Source: Sporanaerobium hydrogeniformans (GTDB lineage Bacteria > Bacillota > Clostridia > Lachnospirales > Cellulosilyticaceae). From it: a DNA stretch of 64,000 bases. The notes below the pieces were generated by a model. It saw only the letters and a list, made by a program, of their open reading frames with translations, searched no databases and had not been told where the DNA came from. The stretch spans positions 54,077-118,076 of the forward strand of contig NZ_PEDL01000012.1 in assembly GCF_002735925.1 (NCBI RefSeq), in the 5' to 3' direction. Of this stretch, positions 52,795-61,282 are shown piece by piece (position 1 is the stretch's first letter; each line of letters begins with the position of its first letter). The translations under genes were made by a program, and so were the position numbers.

Positions 52795-54126
52795 ATGATG
52801 GCACAAGATATGACAAAAGGGAATCCTTGGCGACTCATACTATTATTTGCGATTCCTTTAGTAATAGGAAATATATTTCAACAACTTTACAGCATGGTAG
52901 ACACTATTATTGTAGGCCGTTTTGTAAGTGTAGAAGCATTGGCAGCAGTAGGTTCTACAGGGGCTATTAACTTTTTGGTGATTGGATTTGTAATGGGGAT
53001 ATCCAGTGGTTTTGCAGTTATTACAGCACAAAAATTTGGAGCAGGAGATGAAGAGGGAGTTCGCCGTTCTGTTGCAACCTCCATTATTTTGTGCATCCTA
53101 ACAACAGTGCTTACGACTACCTTAAGTATTGTAACTGTTAAGCCACTTTTAAAGCTAATGAATACACCAGATAACATTATGCAGGATGCGACAGTTTATA
53201 TTAGCATTATTTATATGGGAATTGGTGCAACCATGTACTATAACATGATTGCAAGCATTTTACGTGCTTTAGGAGATAGTAAAACGCCTCTTTACTTCTT
53301 ACTTCTTTCTTCAGGACTTAATATTGTGTTGGACTTACTATTTATTATTAACTTTAAAATGGGTGTTGCAGGAGCAGCTTATGCAACCGTCATCTCTCAA
53401 CTTATAGCAGCTATACTATGTACTTTTTATACGGCTAAACGCTATAAGATTTTAGCACTTAAAAAAGAGGATTTTAGATGGAATGGTCATTTTGCAGTTT
53501 TTCATTTAAAGGTAGGGCTACCTATGGCTCTCCAATTTTCTGTAACAGCAATAGGCGTTATGGTGATTCAAGGTGCATTAAATAAGTTTGGTTCTAATGT
53601 GATTGCAGCCTTTACTGCTGCTAATAAAGTAGAAATGCTAGTTACACAAGTTTTTCCAGCATTAGGTATAACGATGGCAACCTATTGTGGGCAAAACTTA
53701 GGAGCTAACCAGTTAGAGCGTATTAAAAAAGGAGTAAACATTGCAGTAGTCATGACCTTGGTAGCAGCTGTTGCTGCTGCACTTGTTAATATTTTCTTAG
53801 GAGAATATATAGTGAGATTATTTATAGAACATGCAGGAGTAGAAATAATGACTAATGCCAAACAATATTTATATACGGTAGCTATTTTTTACCCTATATT
53901 AGGTGTTATATTTGTTTACAGAAATGCCCTCCAAGGGATGGGAGAAGCCTTTTTTCCTATGCTAGGAGGCTTAGCAGAACTCGTTGCGAGATTTGTCGTA
54001 GCTATCACACTTCCAGCTATGATTGGTTATGCAGGGATTTGCCTTGCATCGCCAATGGCGTGGATTGCTGCTAATATTCCACTTATACCAAGGTACATCT
54101 ATATTATGCGTAGGAAAAAAATATAG
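52795..54126 (+). CDS. MATE-family multidrug/Na+ or H+ antiporter
   Basis: A 443-residue integral membrane protein with about 12 helices. Typical MATE segments are seen: IPLVIGNIFQQLYSMVDTII, GAMGSTGA-like AAVGSTGAINFLVIGF, and in the second half YCGQNLGANQ. It exports drugs or metabolites, but the substrate cannot be predicted. It is a single gene between a divergent HD-GYP gene and a convergent kinase gene. Confidence 0.9.
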   Translation: MMAQDMTKGNPWRLILLFAIPLVIGNIFQQLYSMVDTIIVGRFVSVEALAAVGSTGAINFLVIGFVMGISSGFAVITAQKFGAGDEEGVRRSVATSIILCILTTVLTTTLSIVTVKPLLKLMNTPDNIMQDATVYISIIYMGIGATMYYNMIASILRALGDSKTPLYFLLLSSGLNIVLDLLFIINFKMGVAGAAYATVISQLIAAILCTFYTAKRYKILALKKEDFRWNGHFAVFHLKVGLPMALQFSVTAIGVMVIQGALNKFGSNVIAAFTAANKVEMLVTQVFPALGITMATYCGQNLGANQLERIKKGVNIAVVMTLVAAVAAALVNIFLGEYIVRLFIEHAGVEIMTNAKQYLYTVAIFYPILGVIFVYRNALQGMGEAFFPMLGGLAELVARFVVAITLPAMIGYAGICLASPMAWIAANIPLIPRYIYIMRRKKI

Positions 54127-54159
54127 GGTCTATTACAAGTTGGTAATAGACCCTGTTTT
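54125..54159. terminator. Bidirectional terminator after MATE gene
   Basis: AGGGTCTATTAC pairs perfectly with GTAATAGACCCT around a 5-base loop, followed by TGTTTT. It lies between two convergent genes. Confidence 0.82.
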
Positions 54160-54168
54160 AGTTATAAA

Positions 54169-55065
54169 TTAAAGCAGCAAATCATCTATTTGATCGGGTG
54201 TAGCTAGCCAAGATGAGTAGGCAGTAGCACTACCAGTAGCTAAACTGAGCTTAAGTGCTGTATCAAAAGAGTGAGATTTGATATAACCAGCAATAAAGCC
54301 AGCTATCATGGAATCACCAGCACCTACGCTACTTACGAGCTTGCCATCTGGGATAGTACCATCTAATATCTGTCCATCATTTGTTAAAAGGAGTGCTCCT
54401 TCACTGCCACGAGAGATCAGTACGTTTTGAGCACCTTTTTCAAGAAGTTTTTTACCATAGGCAATAACCTCCTCTTTAGTATGAAGAGTTACGCCAAATA
54501 GTTCGCCTAATTCTTCTTGATTGGGTTTAATAAGAAAAGGCTTATAAGGAAGCACATTAAGAAGGAGCTCTTTTGTGGCATCTACTATGACAAAGATATT
54601 TTTGGAACTTAACTCCTTGATAATGGTTTGGTAGATATCATGGGGAACATTAGGAGGGATACTACCTGCTAGGACTAGGTAATCACCTTCTTTGAGTTCA
54701 TTGAGTTTTTCAAAGAGCTCTCTTAAATCAGAAGGAGTGATTTGAGGACCACTTCCATTAATATCTGTTTCTCCTTTTGCCTTAAGCTTTACATTGATAC
54801 GTGAAAAGCCATTATCTAAAGTAATAAAATCATGATGAACGCCGAGTTTACTTAATGAGCGTTCAATTTCTTTGCCACTAAAACCAGCTACAAAGCCAAA
54901 TGCTTTATTTGGAATTCTAAGTGTATGAAGGACGATGGAAACATTGATGCCCTTTCCACCAGGATAGACTTCTTCCTTATGGCTTTTGTTAATCGAATGA
55001 GTCATTAAATCCTCAACATGCATAACATAATCTAAAGATGGATTAAATGTAACGGTATAAATCAT
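54169..55065 (-). CDS. PfkB-family sugar-phosphate kinase (FruK/LacC-like)
   Basis: About 298 residues. The start MIYTVTFNPSLDYVMHV, the GGKGINVS motif and the C-terminal GAGDSMIAGF anion hole with its catalytic aspartate match 1-phosphofructokinase and tagatose-6-phosphate kinase. I chose the start at 55065 because CGGGAGG lies about 7 bases upstream; 25 further in-frame residues to 55140 are not family-like. There is no fructose PTS gene beside it, so FruK versus LacC stays open. Confidence 0.85.
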   Translation of the reverse strand: MIYTVTFNPSLDYVMHVEDLMTHSINKSHKEEVYPGGKGINVSIVLHTLRIPNKAFGFVAGFSGKEIERSLSKLGVHHDFITLDNGFSRINVKLKAKGETDINGSGPQITPSDLRELFEKLNELKEGDYLVLAGSIPPNVPHDIYQTIIKELSSKNIFVIVDATKELLLNVLPYKPFLIKPNQEELGELFGVTLHTKEEVIAYGKKLLEKGAQNVLISRGSEGALLLTNDGQILDGTIPDGKLVSSVGAGDSMIAGFIAGYIKSHSFDTALKLSLATGSATAYSSWLATPDQIDDLLL

Positions 55066-55380
55066 AGCTTTTACCTCCCGAAGTAACAGGAAAACGTATT
55101 TTAGAAAGCGTCCATAAGACTTTTCATTTATACTTCCCATAACCTTATTAGAATATAACTTGTTTGTAAAAAATTTATTTTACGCAAAAATAAATATATG
55201 AAACTGTTAAAACAATTTTCTAGAATAAGATATAGTATAGAAGTGTATGTGTGAGAAGTAAAGCTAGTTATAAAATTTTTATAATAATTAAATAATTTTT
55301 ATTTTATAATATGTAAGAACAAAAGGTTAAAGGATGCATACATGTTGAACAAAAAAGTAATGATAAGTATAAAATAATAG

Positions 55381-55409
55381 TTGATTTTTGTGAGATAATA
55401 AGTTAAAAT
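55381..55409 (+). promoter_or_regulatory. Sigma-A-like promoter of the LacI-type gene
   Basis: TTGATT (55381-55386), 17-base spacer, TAAAAT (55404-55409). The operator-like palindrome starts 6 bases downstream. The gap 55066-55380 is AT-rich and holds the start region of the kinase on the other strand; I see no gene in it. Confidence 0.55.
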
Positions 55410-55414
55410 AAATT

Positions 55415-55454
55415 ATGGAAACGATACCGATAAGGTTACCGGTATGGTTTCCAT
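55415..55454. promoter_or_regulatory. 40-bp palindromic operator, LacI type
   Basis: ATGGAAAC (55415) pairs with GTTTCCAT (to 55454), and inside it ATACCG (55424) pairs with CGGTAT (55440); both share one centre. It overlaps the expected transcription start of the regulator gene, so autoregulation and control of the maltodextrin operon are likely. Confidence 0.65.
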
Positions 55455-55515
55455 AAAGCATAGCTTTTATGTGAGCATACGGAACATAAAAAGGTTATAA
55501 ATAGGAGAAGGAAAA

Positions 55516-56529
55516 ATGAACATAAAAGATATAGCTCAAATTGCTGGGGTAGGAGTAAGTACAGTATCAAGGGTACTTAATAATCATCCAGATGTAAAAA
55601 CTGAAACAAGAGATAAGGTATTAGCTATTATGAAAGAAAATAATTATGTTCCTAATAATAGTGCAAGAGTACTTAAACAAACTAACACTAAAAATATAGG
55701 TGTCTTAGTAAGAGGTGTTTTTAATCCTTTTTTCTCAGAACTTTTAAAAAAAATCAGTGTGGGTGTTGAAGCTGCTGGTTATACCATGATTATAGAACAT
55801 TATAGTAATGAGGATGATATAGATACACTAGTGGGCTTCATAAAAGAGAAACGCTTACAGGGCGTGATCTGTTTAGGTGGTAACTTTATCAATTTAAGTG
55901 ATGAAAGCTTTGAAAGTGTAACAGCACTTAATGTGGGGATCATACTTGTTTCAGTAGATATGCGCAGGCAAAGTAATTTTAAACGCTTTTCTTCTATTAG
56001 TATTCACAACCTTACAGCAGCTTATGAAGCTACCCAATATTTAATTCATAAAGGGCACCAAAATATAGCCATTTTATTAGGTGATGCTTGTGATTTAGGG
56101 ATTGGAAAAAGACGTTATGAAGGATACAAAAAAGCTTTAAAAGAATACAACCTAGCCTTTAAGGAAGAGTATACGCTATATGGCTATTTTGATTTTGAAA
56201 AGGCTTATAAAGCCGTTCAAGCCTTCTTAACAAAGCACAAAGAAGTAACTGCATTCTTTGCCATATCAGATAGTATGGCAGTAGGTGCCGCTAAGGCTAT
56301 TTCGGATTTAGGATATCAGATAGGCAAGGATATCTCGATTATAGGATTTGATGGGATGGATATCGCTAAGTTCTATAATCCATCCATTACAACTATTAAA
56401 CAGCCCAAAGAAGAAATGGCTAAACTCAGTGTAGAACTTTTATTAGGTATTTTAGAAAGAGATTTACCGAATCAACATGTATTTTTAGATGTTAAGTTGC
56501 TCGAGGGAGGTTCCTGTACAGCAATTTAA
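55516..56529 (+). CDS. LacI-family repressor, maltodextrin type candidate
   Basis: 337 residues. The N-terminal HTH and hinge read MNIKDIAQIAGVGVSTVSRV and YVPNNSARVLK. A type I sugar-binding effector domain follows (IGVLVRGVFNPFFSELLKKI, FFAISDSMAVGAAKAI, IIGFDGMDIAKFYNPSITTI). It stands at the head of the maltodextrin genes and behind a large palindrome, so it probably represses them until an oligosaccharide binds. MalR is the nearest named role, not proven. Confidence 0.87.
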   Translation: MNIKDIAQIAGVGVSTVSRVLNNHPDVKTETRDKVLAIMKENNYVPNNSARVLKQTNTKNIGVLVRGVFNPFFSELLKKISVGVEAAGYTMIIEHYSNEDDIDTLVGFIKEKRLQGVICLGGNFINLSDESFESVTALNVGIILVSVDMRRQSNFKRFSSISIHNLTAAYEATQYLIHKGHQNIAILLGDACDLGIGKRRYEGYKKALKEYNLAFKEEYTLYGYFDFEKAYKAVQAFLTKHKEVTAFFAISDSMAVGAAKAISDLGYQIGKDISIIGFDGMDIAKFYNPSITTIKQPKEEMAKLSVELLLGILERDLPNQHVFLDVKLLEGGSCTAI

Positions 56530-56583
56530 TATAAATAGACTTTATTAAAACATCATTTAAACAACAAGAGAGGGGTTATGTTT

Positions 56584-57927
56584 ATGAAATTAAACAAACT
56601 ATCTAAAGCTTTATTTGCAAGTGCATTAACTATAGTAATGGGTGTATCAGTGATAGGATGTGGTAAGTCACCAGAGGAAAAACCAGCGACAACTCCAGGG
56701 ACTACAGATGTTAGCCAATCAGGAGAAAAGGTAGAAGTAGATATTTTTCAATTTAAGGTAGAAATATCAGAAGCCCTTCAAAAAGCAGCTGATTTATATA
56801 TGTCTACCCATCCTAATGTAACCATTAATCTTCAAACAGTAGGTGGTGGAGATGATTACGGTGCAGCTCTTAAAGCAAAATTTCAATCAGGTCAAGAACC
56901 AACTATCTTTAATGTAGGTGGTCCACAAGACGTAGCAGATTGGATTGAAAAATTAGAGGATTTAAGCGATCAAAATTGGGTAGATCGTGCAGGAAGCACT
57001 CTGGGGGCAGTCACTTCAGAAGGTAAAGTTTATGGTATGCCTTATGGTGTAGAAGGTTATGGTCTCGTTTACAATAAAGCAATTTTTGAAGCAGCAGGCA
57101 TTGATGCAAGTACCATCGTAGATACGGCTTCAATGGATAAAGCCTTTGCACAGCTAGATGCTAAAATCAAAGCAGGAGAACTTAAAGAACAATTCCCATT
57201 ATTAGAAGCTGTAACAGAATATCCTGTTAAAGAAAAATGGGTAACAGGCCTGCATAGCTCAAATATCTTTATCAACCAAGAATTTAAAACAGGTGTAGAT
57301 GCTTATAATGCAAAGGAAATTGCTTTTGAAAAAAGTGAAGATTTCAAAGAATATTTTGATTTAATGGTTAAATACTCTTCTCATAGTGATAGCCCAGCTA
57401 AATTAAATGCTGTAGACTATGCTACACAAGTAGGTCAAGGCATTGCTATTGAGAGAGTAGCTGTCACTCAACAAGGTAACTGGGTATATGGTGATGTTAA
57501 AAATGTAGATGAGCAAGTAGCTGAAAACCTAGGCTTTCTTCCTGTAGGTGGAGATAGGATTCCTCTAGGTGTACCTATGTATTGGGCAATTAATAGTACA
57601 CAGCCAGATGCAGAAAAAGCAGCTGCTAAAGATTTCTTAAATTGGCTGTATACTTCAGATGAGGGTAAAAATGTAGTAGTAAATGAATTTTTCTTTATAC
57701 CACCTTTTACAGGCTATGAAAACTATCCAGCACAAGATGCACTTGGTAAAGAAATCATGCGTTACCAAGCAGAAGATAAAACAACTCCTTGGGTATTCAT
57801 GGGTTATCCAACTGCTTGGGGAGAAGATGTACTTGGTATTAATCTTCAAAAATATGTAGCAGGTGAAATGACTTGGGAACAAGTAATAGATGATGCAAAA
57901 GCAAAATGGGCAGAAGCTAGACAATAG
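56584..57927 (+). CDS. Maltodextrin-type ABC substrate-binding lipoprotein
   Basis: About 447 residues: a signal peptide with lipobox VIGC (cysteine about residue 26), then a type II extracellular binding protein of the CUT1 family (IFQFKVEISEALQKAADLYM, YGMPYGVEGYGLVYNKAIFE, GVPMYWAINSTQPDAEKAAA). The start at 56584 sits 7 bases after GAGAGGGG; ATG 56578 is too close. Followed by a long hairpin and two permease genes. Context with MalQ and phosphorylase points to malto-oligosaccharides. Confidence 0.87.
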   Translation: MKLNKLSKALFASALTIVMGVSVIGCGKSPEEKPATTPGTTDVSQSGEKVEVDIFQFKVEISEALQKAADLYMSTHPNVTINLQTVGGGDDYGAALKAKFQSGQEPTIFNVGGPQDVADWIEKLEDLSDQNWVDRAGSTLGAVTSEGKVYGMPYGVEGYGLVYNKAIFEAAGIDASTIVDTASMDKAFAQLDAKIKAGELKEQFPLLEAVTEYPVKEKWVTGLHSSNIFINQEFKTGVDAYNAKEIAFEKSEDFKEYFDLMVKYSSHSDSPAKLNAVDYATQVGQGIAIERVAVTQQGNWVYGDVKNVDEQVAENLGFLPVGGDRIPLGVPMYWAINSTQPDAEKAAAKDFLNWLYTSDEGKNVVVNEFFFIPPFTGYENYPAQDALGKEIMRYQAEDKTTPWVFMGYPTAWGEDVLGINLQKYVAGEMTWEQVIDDAKAKWAEARQ

Positions 57928-57941
57928 CGTATAACTGATTA

Positions 57942-58010
57942 CAAGGCTTAAATGATTTCCTCTTTATTTATAGTTCCTAACTAAAAAGGGAATTCATTTA
58001 AGCCTTATTT
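57942..58010 (+). terminator. Intercistronic hairpin (attenuator/stabiliser)
   Basis: AAGGCTTAAATGATTTCC pairs with GGGAATTCATTTAAGCCTT (about 17 bp, one mismatch area) around a 27-base loop. It lies between the binding-protein and permease genes. Such stems usually keep binding-protein mRNA more abundant than permease mRNA. Confidence 0.65.
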
Positions 58011-58065
58011 CATCAAAAGAGAGATAAGATTTAGCAGGCATAAATACTTCAGGATGGTGATTGGC

Positions 58066-58932
58066 ATGAATAAAGGCTCAAAAAAATGGTTTTGGATATT
58101 TACAGGTCCTGTCCTCGCAACATTTACTTTAGTAGTGTTGATACCCATTATCATGGGCATAGGGTATTCCTTTACTTCTTGGAATGGAATCTCTAGCCAA
58201 ATAGATTTTGTAGGACTTGACAATTATAAAGCAGTGTTTAAGGATAAGGATTTTTTTAATTCCTTTTTATTTACAGCAAAATTTGCAATAGTATCTGTTA
58301 TAAGTATTAACTTAGTAGGTTTTTTACTAGCCCTTCTTGTTACTTCAGGATTAAAAGGAAGTCATTTTTTAAGAGGAATTTTTTTCATTCCTAACTTAAT
58401 TGGAGGGTTGATTTTAGGATTTGTATGGCAGTTTATCTTTACAAAGGGGTTTGATGCAATAGGTGCAGCGCTAGGTATTGAATGGTTACGTGGATGGCTT
58501 TCCACAGAGACAACAGGTTTCTGGGGCCTCATCATTTTAATGACCTGGCAAATGGCAGGCTATATGATGATTATTTATGTAGCAGGCCTTCAAAATATAC
58601 CAGATAGTGTACTAGAAGCAGCAGCCATTGATGGTGCAAGTAAATGGGATATTTTAAGACGTATTACATTACCACTTGTAGCCCCTTCCTTTACAGTAGG
58701 ATTATTCCTTACCTTAGCAAATTCCTTTAAACTTTACGATCAAAACTTATCTTTAACAGGTGGTGGACCAGGAAATTCAACGCAAATGGTAGCCATGAAT
58801 ATCTACAAGACAGCATTTACAAGTAGTAAATTTGGGTTAGCGCAGTCCAAAGCCGTTATCTTTTTAGTGGTACTTGGCATTGTAGCGATTACACAAATGT
58901 ACTTAAGCAAGAAGAGGGAGGTAGAAATGTAA
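58066..58932 (+). CDS. Maltodextrin ABC permease, MalF type
   Basis: About 288 residues and six membrane helices. The permease EAA-like loop is VLEAAAIDGASKWDILRRIT (about residues 184-203). The start may be 58066 or the ATG at 58054; AGGATGGTG lies in between. It forms a heterodimer with the next gene product, whose ATG overlaps its stop (TAATG). Confidence 0.88.
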   Translation: MNKGSKKWFWIFTGPVLATFTLVVLIPIIMGIGYSFTSWNGISSQIDFVGLDNYKAVFKDKDFFNSFLFTAKFAIVSVISINLVGFLLALLVTSGLKGSHFLRGIFFIPNLIGGLILGFVWQFIFTKGFDAIGAALGIEWLRGWLSTETTGFWGLIILMTWQMAGYMMIIYVAGLQNIPDSVLEAAAIDGASKWDILRRITLPLVAPSFTVGLFLTLANSFKLYDQNLSLTGGGPGNSTQMVAMNIYKTAFTSSKFGLAQSKAVIFLVVLGIVAITQMYLSKKREVEM

Positions 58933-59756
58933 TGGTAGAGAAAAAAACCAATAGAGTAATATTAGGTATAATAGGGTTTTTAGCGGGACTTACTTTTTTA
59001 GCTCCTTTTTATCTAGTTGTTATTAATTCTTTTAAAACGCAAAAAGGTTTTTTAATAGATGTAATGGGGTTACCGGGTAAGTACTTTACACTGAATAATT
59101 ACGTAGATGCGTTTAAGAAGTTAGATTTTATGCGAGCAGCCACGAATTCACTTCTTATTACTGTCATTACAGTTGTTTTACTTATTTTTCTCACTTCTAT
59201 GGCAGCTTGGATGCTTGTTCGTACAAAGACCAAAACAAGTACATTTATTTTTCTTATGTTTTCAGCATCCATGCTCATACCTTTTCAAGCAGTTATGCTA
59301 CCTCTTATTAATATCATGGGCAAGCTGCATATGCTTAACCCAGTAGGGCTTGTTATTACCTATATAGGCTTTGGAACAGCTATGTCTGTTGTCATGTATC
59401 ACGGTTTTATTAAGAGTGTTCCAGTAGAGATTGAAGAAGCTGCTACTATTGATGGTTGCAGTAAGTTTGGGGTATTTTGGAAGATTGTTTTTCCTCTTTT
59501 AAAGCCCATTACAGTTACCATTGCGGTGCTTAATGCCATGTGGATTTGGAATGATTTCTTACTTCCACAACTTGTTATCAATAAACCGGCTTGGCAGACC
59601 ATACCACTTAAAATGTTTTACTTCTTTGGACAATTTGCAAAAAGGTGGGACTTAGCTTTGGCAGGTTTAATTATTGCCATGATTCCAATCGTTGTATTTT
59701 ATCTAGCGATGCAAAAACACATTATCAAAGGTGTGATGCAAGGGGCAATTAAATAA
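58932..59756 (+). CDS. Maltodextrin ABC permease, MalG type
   Basis: 274 residues and six helices, with the EAA loop IEEAATIDGCSKFGVFWKIV (about residues 168-187). No ATPase gene (MalK/MsmX) occurs in this operon, so a shared multi-system ATPase encoded elsewhere probably drives it. The next gene follows after 29 bases. Confidence 0.88.
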   Translation: MVEKKTNRVILGIIGFLAGLTFLAPFYLVVINSFKTQKGFLIDVMGLPGKYFTLNNYVDAFKKLDFMRAATNSLLITVITVVLLIFLTSMAAWMLVRTKTKTSTFIFLMFSASMLIPFQAVMLPLINIMGKLHMLNPVGLVITYIGFGTAMSVVMYHGFIKSVPVEIEEAATIDGCSKFGVFWKIVFPLLKPITVTIAVLNAMWIWNDFLLPQLVINKPAWQTIPLKMFYFFGQFAKRWDLALAGLIIAMIPIVVFYLAMQKHIIKGVMQGAIK

Positions 59757-59785
59757 TGAAATTATAGAAAAGGGAGGATATCAAA

Positions 59786-61282
59786 GTGAGTAGAAAGAGT
59801 GGCATTATCATGCATATAGCATCTCTTTCCGGAGAATATGGAATAGGGACCTTTGGAGAAAGCGCCTATAGATTTGCAGACTTTTTGAAGGAGGCAGGTC
59901 AGAGTTATTGGCAAATACTCCCATTAGGGCATACTGGCTACGGTGACTCACCTTATCAAGCCTTTTCAGCCTTTGCAGGTAATCCTTATTTTATTGATCT
60001 AGAAAAGCTTATGAGTGAGGGGCTTTTGGAAAAAGATGATTTAGTGGGAATTGATTTTGGAAGCAATGCAGGTGAAGTGGATTATGGCAAGCTCTTTAAA
60101 GAAAGATTTAAGGTTTTAAAAAAGGCTTACTTCCACTTTAAACAACAGCCCGGGCAAGAAATAGCAGCGTTTAGAAAAGAAAATGCAGCTTGGTTAGAAG
60201 ATTATGCTCTTTATATGGCGGTTAAGCATGAAATGGGCCTTAAAAGCTGGCAAGAATGGGAGCCTACTATCAAAAAAAGAGAAGCAGAAGCTATGGCAAA
60301 ATATAAAAAAGAGCTTAAAGAAGAAATTGATTACTGGGTATTTATTCAGTTCATGTTTTTTAAACAATGGGGAGCACTTAAAGCTTATGTGAATAGTTTA
60401 GGTATTGAGATTATAGGAGATATTCCTATTTATGTGGCGGCTGATAGCAGTGATACATGGGCCAATACGGAACTTTTTCAATTAGATGAAAACAAAAACC
60501 CCATAGTGGTTGCAGGATGCCCACCAGATGCTTTTTCATCCACAGGTCAATTGTGGGGGAACCCTATTTATAACTGGGATTACCTAGAAGAAACCCAATA
60601 CAACTGGTGGATAGAACGTCTTAAAGCAAGCTTAAAGCTTTATGATGTGATTCGTATCGATCATTTTAGAGGCTTTGAAGCTTATTGGGAGGTTCCTTAT
60701 GGTGAAGCAACTGCCGAGAAGGGGAAATGGGTAAAAGGACCAGGCATGAAGCTCTTTGAAGTCATCCAAAAAGAGTTAGGACATATAAAGGTTATTGCTG
60801 AAGATTTAGGTTATCTGACACAAGAGGTTATAGATTTTAGAAATCAAACAGGTTATCCAGGGATGAAGGTATTGCAATTTGCGTTTGATACGCGAGAAGA
60901 AAGTGATTATTTACCACATAACTACATCAAAAATTGCATCGTTTATACAGGAACACATGATAATGACACAGTCATGGGCTGGTTTAATACAACGGGGCTA
61001 AAATCAGATGTAGAATATGCTAAGAAATACCTCAAGTGCGATGAAAAGGAAGGTTATCACTGGGGGTTTATAAGGGGAGCTTGGAGCAGCACAGGAAATG
61101 TAGCAATCGCCCAAATGCAAGACTTTTTAGGACTTGGAAATGAAGCAAGAATGAACCTGCCATCTACACTTGGAACAAATTGGAAGTGGAGAATACAACG
61201 CGGTGTACTAACAGAGAATCTGGCTAATCAAATTTATGAATTAACCAAATTATATGGAAGGTTGAAGGAAGAAGATGAATAA
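59786..61282 (+). CDS. malQ: 4-alpha-glucanotransferase
   Basis: A 498-residue GH77 enzyme that disproportionates imported maltodextrins in the cytoplasm. It shows the catalytic aspartate in VIRIDHFRGF, the acid/base glutamate in VIAEDLGYL and the stabilising aspartate in YTGTHDNDTVMGW, plus the SPYQAFSAFAGNPYFIDL entrance motif. GTG start after GGGAGGATATC. It overlaps the next gene by 8 bases, so the two are translationally coupled. Confidence 0.93.
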   Translation: MSRKSGIIMHIASLSGEYGIGTFGESAYRFADFLKEAGQSYWQILPLGHTGYGDSPYQAFSAFAGNPYFIDLEKLMSEGLLEKDDLVGIDFGSNAGEVDYGKLFKERFKVLKKAYFHFKQQPGQEIAAFRKENAAWLEDYALYMAVKHEMGLKSWQEWEPTIKKREAEAMAKYKKELKEEIDYWVFIQFMFFKQWGALKAYVNSLGIEIIGDIPIYVAADSSDTWANTELFQLDENKNPIVVAGCPPDAFSSTGQLWGNPIYNWDYLEETQYNWWIERLKASLKLYDVIRIDHFRGFEAYWEVPYGEATAEKGKWVKGPGMKLFEVIQKELGHIKVIAEDLGYLTQEVIDFRNQTGYPGMKVLQFAFDTREESDYLPHNYIKNCIVYTGTHDNDTVMGWFNTTGLKSDVEYAKKYLKCDEKEGYHWGFIRGAWSSTGNVAIAQMQDFLGLGNEARMNLPSTLGTNWKWRIQRGVLTENLANQIYELTKLYGRLKEEDE

